This document shows positions 55,283-62,300 of a stretch of DNA of 64,000 nt, piece after piece. The notes beneath the pieces were generated by a model. It did no database searches, had not been told where the DNA came from, and saw nothing but the letters and a program-made list of their open reading frames with translations. The position numbers and the translations under genes were made by a program. Origin of the DNA: Methanosarcina flavescens (GTDB taxonomy: Archaea; Halobacteriota; Methanosarcinia; Methanosarcinales; Methanosarcinaceae). Every line of letters begins with the position of its first letter. The stretch's first letter is position 1. The stretch is taken from NCBI RefSeq assembly GCF_001304615.2, contig NZ_CP032683.1:1-64000 (forward strand), written 5' to 3'.

Positions 55283-56416
55283 ATGCCGGAGACATCGGAT
55301 CTGTTTATATTCTGGGCTGTAGTCGCGGCTCGTTTTTTGATACCGCTTACCATTCCCAGCTATCCGCTTCCAGGCATTATACTTTCCTTAGTCCTCGACA
55401 TGGTAGACCAGACATTGTTTCAGGAGTTTACTAACCTGCCTCTGGTAGACTACCAGGAATATGATAAGGCTCTGGATATATATTATCTGGCAATTACCTA
55501 TCTTTCAACTCTTAGAAACTGGTCAAACTTCTTCGCCTTTGAAGCAGGCCGCTTCCTTTTTTACTACAGGCTGATAGGCGTAGCCATTTTTGAGATAACA
55601 CACCTGCGTCTGCTATTGCTTATTTTTTCCAATGTCTTTGAGTACTTCTTCATTTTCTATGAGCTTGTCCGCCTGAAATGGGATCCTAAGGTACTTACAA
55701 AAGACAGGTTGATCACCGCTACGGCTTTTATCTGGATCTTCGCCAAATTGCCTCAGGAATACTGGATTCACATTGCTCAGATGGACACGACTGACTGGAT
55801 TCAGGCGAACCCCTCAAATGTGATAATCCTGATCGCCTGGGCTGCTCTCCTTATCTTCCTTGGCTGGTGGCTTTTACGAGACCTGCCCCCTATGCGGCCC
55901 GGCTTAATATTTGCAGCCAGTTACAAACAATTCTCTTTTTACAGCCTGCATGCAAGGAACATCAGGGACAATTATACAAGCCAGAGATTTTTCGACGACT
56001 TCCTGCATTATGAACTGTTCGAAAAAATTGTGCTTGTTTCCCTGTTAAGCACAATTTTTGCCCAGATCCTTCCCGAAGTCCGTGCAAGCAGCTTTCAGGT
56101 TGCAATCGGCTTATCGATTCTTATTATAATAAATACCGAACTCAGTCAGTGGTTTGCCAGGCGTGGAACTCACTGGAAATCAATAATTCAGGAGTTCATA
56201 GTAATGTCTGCCGTAAACTTTGGGATCGTGCTTGCCTACGACTTCCTGATAACAAGGTTCGATGGTTCGATCAACCTTCTCGATACTTTATTCTTCATCC
56301 TGCTCCTGACCCTGAATGTCACTCTATATGACAGATACCGACGGTGGCAGATATGGAATCAGGCAGAAACGGATGTTTTTGCGGATCAAAATAAACAAAT
56401 AGAAGATGCAGACTAA
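55283..56416 (+). CDS. Polytopic membrane protein of unknown function, tandem copy 2
   Basis: 377 aa from the ATG at 55283, 10 nt after a GGAGG ribosome binding site; the frame is open upstream. It is a close paralog of the preceding gene with the same helices and motifs (LDMVDQTLFQ, YDKALDIYYLAITYLSTLRNWSN, KLPQEYWIHIAQMDTTDW, QWFARRGTHWKSIIQEF). The two differ mainly in the loop after LLRDLPPM, which is ~15 residues longer here and carries YKQFSFYSLHARNIRDN. The tandem pair may form a hetero-oligomer. Function unknown. Confidence 0.7.
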   Translation: MPETSDLFIFWAVVAARFLIPLTIPSYPLPGIILSLVLDMVDQTLFQEFTNLPLVDYQEYDKALDIYYLAITYLSTLRNWSNFFAFEAGRFLFYYRLIGVAIFEITHLRLLLLIFSNVFEYFFIFYELVRLKWDPKVLTKDRLITATAFIWIFAKLPQEYWIHIAQMDTTDWIQANPSNVIILIAWAALLIFLGWWLLRDLPPMRPGLIFAASYKQFSFYSLHARNIRDNYTSQRFFDDFLHYELFEKIVLVSLLSTIFAQILPEVRASSFQVAIGLSILIIINTELSQWFARRGTHWKSIIQEFIVMSAVNFGIVLAYDFLITRFDGSINLLDTLFFILLLTLNVTLYDRYRRWQIWNQAETDVFADQNKQIEDAD

Positions 56417-56504
56417 AATTTAAACAAACTTAATCAACGCAATAACCATGTTAAATACTGACTTGGAACAATTGTCCAGAGGATAAAAATCGGTGTTGGG
56501 AAAG

Positions 56505-56735
56505 CTCAAAGTATTTTTTTCCTGCCGACGGTCTGCTTAAATCTACCCCGAACACGTTTGTTAAAATAAAGTTAAAAAAGTGAAATTGAAAACCCGTGAT
56601 TTTTGCAGATTTAGAAGGGGCACTTTGCAGGGCTTTTTTTTTGCTCGAAGTGATCTTTTCCTTTGGGGAGGGTTTTTCTGATTGGAAGTGAATTTCTCTT
56701 CACGTTCAACTAAGTTTTAATATATTTCTCCAACT
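56505..56735. repeat. ~200-bp defence-island repeat, copy A
   Basis: This copy carries TTCCTGCCGACGGTCTGCTTAAATC, GTGAAATTGAAAACCC, AGAAGGGGCACTTTGCAGGGC plus a T-run, and TCGAAGTGATCTTTTCCTTTGGGGAGGG, ending GTGAATTTCTCTTCACG. The start of a further partial copy (TTTTAATATATTTCTCC) follows at 56716. It lies directly upstream of the TumE-type pair. Confidence 0.75.
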
Positions 56736-56852
56736 GAAGGTTTGCTTTAATCTCTTAAAACTATTTTTGCAAATGTGGTGGAAAAGACAAATTCTATGAG
56801 TATACAAATACATTTAAGATTGGAGAGACAAAATGCTAGTTAGGTGATACTA

Positions 56853-57164
56853 TTGGGAGAAGCTATTGAGTACGTAAAAATTCCTCGTAAAATCTTTGAA
56901 CCTATAAGTGACATGGTGAAAGTAGGCCTATATAAAGACGAACAGGAGGCATTAAAGCAACTTGTGCATGACCAAGCTGAACAAAAGATCGATTACTATG
57001 GTAAAAAGGTAGCTGAAATGGAGAAGAAGTACGGTATGGACTTTCCTGCTTTTGAAAAAAGAATCCAATCGAGAGTAGAGGAAGAAAACTTTGAAGAGTG
57101 GGATGATTTCATAATCTGGGAAAGCTATGTCACAGCATTACGATATTGGGAAAAGTTCTTATGA
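56853..57164 (+). CDS. Antitoxin-like partner of the TumE-family toxin
   Basis: 103 aa from a TTG at 56853, which has AGGTGA 5 nt upstream; a GTG at 56844 overlaps that site. The N-terminal YVKIPRKIFEPISDMVKVGLYKDEQEALKQLV resembles a short DNA-binding/ribbon-helix region as found in antitoxins. The C-terminal half is a charged helix (KKVAEMEKKYGMDFPAFEKR) suited to toxin binding. Its stop overlaps the next start by ATGA, the tight coupling typical of toxin-antitoxin pairs. The family name is uncertain. Confidence 0.6.
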   Translation: MGEAIEYVKIPRKIFEPISDMVKVGLYKDEQEALKQLVHDQAEQKIDYYGKKVAEMEKKYGMDFPAFEKRIQSRVEEENFEEWDDFIIWESYVTALRYWEKFL

Positions 57165-57520
57165 CTATAAGCAAAATTGTTTCTGCTCTTTCATCCAGTG
57201 AGATTGTACTTGAATTAAAAGTTCTCAAAGCAATAGTTGAACCTCCTGTCCAGGTTTTAAAAGCAAGAGCAACTCTCAAAGATGGCTACCTATTGGAGAT
57301 TAGTGAGAGTGTGGGACCCGATTTCAGACGATATTCTTATCACCTGCAAAAAGAGGATGCAATGATAAAACGTTGGGATAATTCTCCACACTGGAAAAAT
57401 TTAAAAACGTTCCCTTATCATATCCATAAAGGAAATGAAGCAGAACCCAGAGAATCTCCCGAAGTATTTATAGAAGATGTTCTCCGTGAGGTGAAGAAAC
57501 TACTGAGTTCGAATCCATGA
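57161..57520 (+). CDS. TumE / DUF6516-family toxin-like protein
   Basis: 119 aa from the ATG at 57161, overlapping the previous stop as ATGA. The family-like motifs LKDGYLLEISESVGPDFRRYSYHLQ, RWDNSPHW and KTFPYHIHKG (about residues 45-100) match the DUF6516/TumE pattern: a D-G-Y strand, Y-S-Y-H, and W-D-N followed by a His-rich PYHIHK. In TumA/TumE-type modules this protein is the toxin and the gene before it the antitoxin. The target is not deducible. Flanked on both sides by copies of the ~200-bp repeat. Confidence 0.65.
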   Translation: MTISKIVSALSSSEIVLELKVLKAIVEPPVQVLKARATLKDGYLLEISESVGPDFRRYSYHLQKEDAMIKRWDNSPHWKNLKTFPYHIHKGNEAEPRESPEVFIEDVLREVKKLLSSNP

Positions 57521-57629
57521 TTCTCATCATTTTTCATTAGTGTACATTTGAAATCCATTTTAGAAAAGTCTAGGTCTAAGTTACCTCTTTTTGATCTTCC
57601 TTGTGAGCAATTCCACTAATTTTACCTGT

Positions 57630-57810
57630 TCAGTTTTGATATATATTTTCCTGCCAGCGGCCTGCTTAAATCTTCCTCGAATACGCTTGTTAAGATAAAG
57701 TTACGAAAAGAGAAATTGAAAAACCCTGATTTGTATCTTTATAAGGGGCACTTTGCAGGGCTTCTTTAGATTAAGCGATTCTTTTTCCTCTTGAGAGGAA
57801 TTTTTCTAAA
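57630..57810. repeat. ~200-bp defence-island repeat, copy B
   Basis: TTCCTGCCAGCGGCCTGCTTAAATC, CGAATACGCTTGTTAAGATAAAG, TATCTTTATAAGGGGCACTTTGCAGGGC and TTTAGATTAAG. It lies between the TumE-type pair and the broken hepT and abuts the hepT 3-prime end. Confidence 0.75.
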
Positions 57811-58162
57811 TCATATTTCATCCAATATGCGTTTGATATCAGGTTTTGCTTCTGGAATACCCTCTTTAACGGATAACCAGACTACCTTCAGATTTACTCC
57901 AAAATAAGCGTGAATCAGTTTGTCTCATATCCCTGCCAGGTCTTTCCACGGAACAAAAGGATATTTTTCACGCACATCATATGGAATATTCTTTGCCGCT
58001 TCGCCAATGATTTCCAGAGCTCTGATTACTGCAAACTGTGTTTTGCGGTCTTCGGTAAACTCTTCAAATGTCCAGCCACTAACAAATTCTTCTGCTGCTT
58101 CCATTGCGTCATAAATATCCTGAATATAGTCCTTTGCTTCGCGAATATCGATCCCTCTTCAA
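57811..58162 (-). pseudogene. hepT: HepT-type toxin gene, inactivated
   Basis: The minus strand encodes a HEPN protein of the HepT family: AKDYIQDIYDAMEAAEEFV, RKTQFAVIRALEIIGEAAKNI, KYPFVPWKDLAG and KLIHAYFGVNLKVVW. Two lesions are visible. An extra CGAT just after MKRD shifts the frame. A TGA replaces the codon for the catalytic Arg of the R-x4-H-x-Y motif (reads AGI, stop, DKLIHAY). The TTG start at 58162 overlaps the mntA stop by TTGA, the expected operon geometry. The toxin RNase should be dead. Confidence 0.85.
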
Positions 58163-58461
58163 ACAGCTTCAACTTCACTCAGGATGTGTTTGCCTATGTT
58201 CGGCTTTAAAGCGTCTTTCATAACCAGATCTACTTTGATTCCCAGAGCTTCCGAAAGATAGTTTTCAAGGTTGACAAATTTAAAAATTGTAGGAGTTTTG
58301 GTGAACTCAACAAGTATATCCAGATCACTTCCAGGTTTCTGTTCTCCTCTTATGTAAGACCCAAAAATCCCAAGGTAACTGACATGATATTTTTCTTTAA
58401 GCTCAGGGAGCATTTCATGGAGTTTCCGGATATAGATTTCAGCTTCTCGGTTTTCCGGCAT
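58159..58461 (-). CDS. mntA: MntA-type nucleotidyltransferase antitoxin
   Basis: 100 aa minimal nucleotidyltransferase. The motif GSYIRGEQKPGSDLDILVEF gives G34-S35 and the metal-binding Asp46 and Asp48. MntA adenylylates the active-site Tyr of HepT and so silences it. All visible catalytic residues are intact although the partner toxin is broken. The start at 58461 is preceded by CTGAAAAA with a weak ribosome binding site. It may now be a free enzyme or a relic awaiting loss. Confidence 0.85.
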   Translation of the reverse strand: MPENREAEIYIRKLHEMLPELKEKYHVSYLGIFGSYIRGEQKPGSDLDILVEFTKTPTIFKFVNLENYLSEALGIKVDLVMKDALKPNIGKHILSEVEAV

Positions 58462-58549
58462 TTTTTCAGGCTCTGTTTAATCTCTTTTTGATATGTTATA
58501 GTATTCTGTGGTTGTAGTATTTATAATTACTAAGGAAAGGTGAAATCTT

Positions 58550-58750
58550 TTTCACGTCCAATTCAGTTTAATATATTTCTCCTGCCAGCAGTCTGCTTGA
58601 ATTTCCCCGGAATATGTTCTTAAATCAAAGTGAGATTAAAAAGCTGTGATTTGCAGTTTTAGAAGGAGCTTTTTGCAGGGCTTTTTTTGCTCGAAGTGAT
58701 CTTTCCCTTTTGGGGAGGGATTATCGGATTCAAGTTATATTTTTTAAGTG
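58550..58750. repeat. ~200-bp defence-island repeat, copy C
   Basis: TTTAATATATTTCTCCTGCCAGCAGTCTGCTTGAAT, AGAAGGAGCTTTTTGCAGGGC with a T-run, TCGAAGTGATCTTTCCCTTTTGGGGAGGG. It follows the 5-prime end of mntA. Its second half matches copy A best. Confidence 0.75.
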
Positions 58751-58804
58751 AATTATGGATCAAGAAAAGCTGTCGAAACTGGACCGCCAAGATCGGAAAA
58801 AATT

Positions 58805-59015
58805 TTCCTGTTTCCAGTTCAGTTGAAATATGTTTTTCCTGCCGGCGGTCTGCTTAAATCTAACTCGAATACGCTCGTTAAGATGATGTTGAAAAAAGTG
58901 ACATTGAAAAACCCCTGATTTTGTATCTTTATAAGGGGCATTTTGAAGGGCTTTTTTAGATCGAGGGGATTTTTTTACTTTGGAAGGGATCTTCTGATTG
59001 AAAGTGAGCTTCTCT
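58805..59015. repeat. ~200-bp defence-island repeat, copy D
   Basis: TTCCTGCCGGCGGTCTGCTTAAATC, CGAATACGCTCGTTAAGAT, TATCTTTATAAGGGGCATTTTGAAGGGC, TTAGATCGAGG, ending GAAAGTGAGCTTCTCTTCG. A minus-strand frame of 87 codons (58760-59023) crosses this copy but is not conserved in the others. Confidence 0.75.
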
Positions 59016-59017
59016 TC

Positions 59018-59215
59018 GTTCATTTAAGTTGAAATATATTTCTCATGAGGCGGTCTGCTGGAATCTTCCCCTAATACATTTGTGAAGGTAAAATTAAGAA
59101 AAGCGAAACGAAAACCCGTGTTTTTTTATGTTTATAAAGGGGCACTTTGCAGGGCTTCCTTTAGATAAAACGTTTCTTCTTCATCTTGGGAGATTTTCTG
59201 ATTTTATTGAAATTA
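59018..59215. repeat. ~200-bp defence-island repeat, copy E
   Basis: TTGAAATATATTTCTCATGAGGCGGTCTGCTGGAATC, GAAAACCCGTG, TATAAAGGGGCACTTTGCAGGGCTTCCTTTAGAT. It is directly adjacent to copy D and ends ~100 bp before the large helicase-nuclease gene. Confidence 0.72.
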
Positions 59216-59317
59216 AGAAGATTTTTATTATAAGAAATTGTATGAAAAAGGCAGATTTGTTAATAGTTCCTTCTTTCTCATTATAGATTTTCAAATTTAG
59301 ATACTGGCAGTGTTAAT

Positions 59318-62300
59318 ATGGCGAATATAGAAAAAGAATTAGATCTCTTGCGTCAAAATCTTTTAGATCTTTCTCTAAGAAATAACTTAGTCAACTATAG
59401 GGTATCAAAAAGTCAAACTTTACCGATAATAGATGAACATCCTCGTGAAATTTACAATATATTTGTCCTTCAAGAAAAGTCGATGAAGTTTTTACCAGCT
59501 AAAAATCAGGATTCTAACACATTAAAAACTGATTCTGAGGCAGTTGATAATGCAGATATTAAATGGGCTCCAATAATTAATGAGGATGAAGAGCCAGAGA
59601 ATTATTTTGACAATTACCTTAATACTCCTTATGAACCTGAAGAGCTTGAAAAACGTCTATTCTACATAGCTAATAAAGCTAATTCAGTATTTGAAGAACA
59701 AGGATATCCAGTACTATATCTTGCCCTTGGTTTTCTAAATTGGACAGAGAGCAAAGATTCAAATATCATTCATAAAGCTCCCCTAATTCTTGTTCCAGTC
59801 GAACTTAAACGTCCGGGAGTCGGACGTAAATTTACGCTAAAATGGACTGGAGATGATATTTTTACGTCAATTACCTTGCAGGCAAAACTTGCCGAACAAG
59901 GTGTTGAGCTCCCAGAGTTTGAAATGCCTGATGAAAAAACTGGTATTGATGTATATTTTCAGTCCGTTGTAAATGCTATATCAGAAAAGGAAAACTGGAA
60001 AGTACTCAGTGAGATTTCACTTGATTTTTTCAATTTTAAAAAATTCGTTATGTACAAAGACTTGGATCCTGCGGCGTGGCATGGAGATTTATCTCCTGCA
60101 AATCATCCTCTTATGGAACAAATTTTTAACCCAAAATCAGATCCAAGGAATCTACAGAGTTTCTCTGAAAACGATGTCGATATAAAACTTTCTGCAAAAG
60201 ATACTTATCATATTATGGATGCGGATTCTTCTCAAATCGCAGTTATCGAAGATGTGAAAGCTGGAAAGAATCTCGTTGTTGAAGGACCTCCAGGAACTGG
60301 AAAATCTCAGACAATCGCTAATATCATTGCAGAATTACTGGTACAGGGAAAAAGTGTACTGTTTATTAGTGAAAAAATGGCAGCCTTACAGGTTGTGAAA
60401 ACTCGAATTGATAATACAGGCTTAGGTGATTTATGTCTGGAGATTCATAGTAATAAAGCAAAGAAAAAAGAGGTATTGGTTGAGCTTGAACGCACTTTAA
60501 ACAAGCCTCCAATAAAACCAGTAAATATTGATCAAGAGATTAACAAACTAGAACAATTAAAATCAGAATTAAATGAGTATGCAAAGGCCCTTCATGAACC
60601 TATTGGAAGACGTGGTATTTCTTTATATAATTTATATGGTTTAAGAGAAGAAGTTCGACTTTATTTTATTAAAATGAGTAGATCAATGCCAAGAATTGAG
60701 TTTCCCAATCCAAATGAATGGAATAATGATCAATGGGATAAGGCAATTTTAACACTTGAAAAGTTGACCTCATTATTACCTTCTATAAAAACAGTATTAT
60801 TCAATCCTTGGAGAGGTTGCGAACCCGACGACCTTTTGCATTCTGACATTGAAGAATTTAATAAATTAATTAATGAGACTTTGCGATCGATCACTGATAT
60901 AGAATCTTCAATTAAAAAAATAGTGAATCTTACTGGAGCCGATACTCCTTTGTCAGAATCTCAACTTATCCATTTAATTGATGCTGCTAAAATTGTTGTC
61001 TCGATGCCTCAGATAGATGAAGAGGTTCTAAAAAATCCAGAATGGAACTCTACAAATAAAGATGCAGAGGAACTCATAGCAAAATTAGGGAAATATCAAG
61101 AGCTAAACTCAATTGTCCAAGAGAAATTTAAAAGTTCTATATTAGAGTTTGATATTTCTTCTTTTAAATCATTGTCCTCAAAGTTTCTAAAATTTTTAAG
61201 TCCAAAATATAAAAGGACTAAACGGGAAATCCAAAGTTATTATAATTCAAAGCCTCCTTCTGATGATATTAAAATCTTAGAAGACTTACATTATGTATCT
61301 GAATTGAGGTTGACAACTGAGGAGTTTAAAAGCCTACAATCAAAAGGGAAAAAATTCTTTGGAATTTATTGGAATAATGAAAAAACTGACCCTAGATCAT
61401 TGGAAGATCTCAGTAAAGATATTATTTCATTTAGAAAATGTGTATTAAAAGGCACACTTTCAGAAAATGCCTGTGAGGTTATAAGCAAAGGATCTAATAG
61501 AGAAGATTTAAATTTGGCTATTAATAGAATACAACAGATAAATGCTAAATTGGTAGATCAGCAAAATTCATTGTTTAAATTAATCAACCCAAACTTTGAA
61601 ACCGTATTTGGAAAAAGTTTTGATGACGTTACATTTGAAGACTTAACAAATAAATTAAACTCGTGGAAGTACGAGAAGTCGTCGCTTATCTTATGGAGTC
61701 ATTTCATCAATCACAAAAAACAATGTTTACATACCGTTGCAGCACCGTTAATCCACTTAATTGAGAACGATGAAATTGTTGCAGAAGATCTTGTGTATGC
61801 ATTCAAAGGTAACTATGTAGATAGTTTGATGAGAATTATTTTTCGAGAAAAAAAGTTTCTTCCTGAATTTGTTAAAGAACTTCAGGATAATAAAATTAAC
61901 AAGTTCAAAGAGATTGATAAAAGAGTTATTTACTTAAATCGTCAACGTATTGCATACGAAGCATACTGTCATAGACCTAATTTATCTTCTGGGGCTTCAA
62001 AAGATTCTGAAGCTGGCATCCTCTTAAAAGAGTTTACTCGAAAGCGTGGGCACCTACCAATTAGAAAACTCATGACTAAAGCTGGAGGCTTAATCCAGAA
62101 AATAAAGCCCTGTTTTATGATGAGTCCTCTCTCAGTTGCTCAGTACCTTGACCCAAGCACAACAAAATTTGATGTAATTATTTTTGATGAAGCCAGTCAA
62201 GTTAAACCTGAAGATGCAATTGGAGCTTTATTACGTGGAAATCAGGCTGTTGTAATGGGAGATTCTCGTCAGCTTCCCCCAACAAGCTTCTTTGATCATG

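Noticed and set aside
58760-59023. 87-codon minus-strand ORF inside repeat copy D
   Set aside because: It crosses a repeat whose other copies have stops and indels in that frame, so the coding potential is not conserved.
56505-59215. CRISPR array interpretation of the repeats
   Set aside because: The repeats are ~200 bp, few, diverged and separated by genes. There are no short identical direct repeats with unique spacers and no cas genes.
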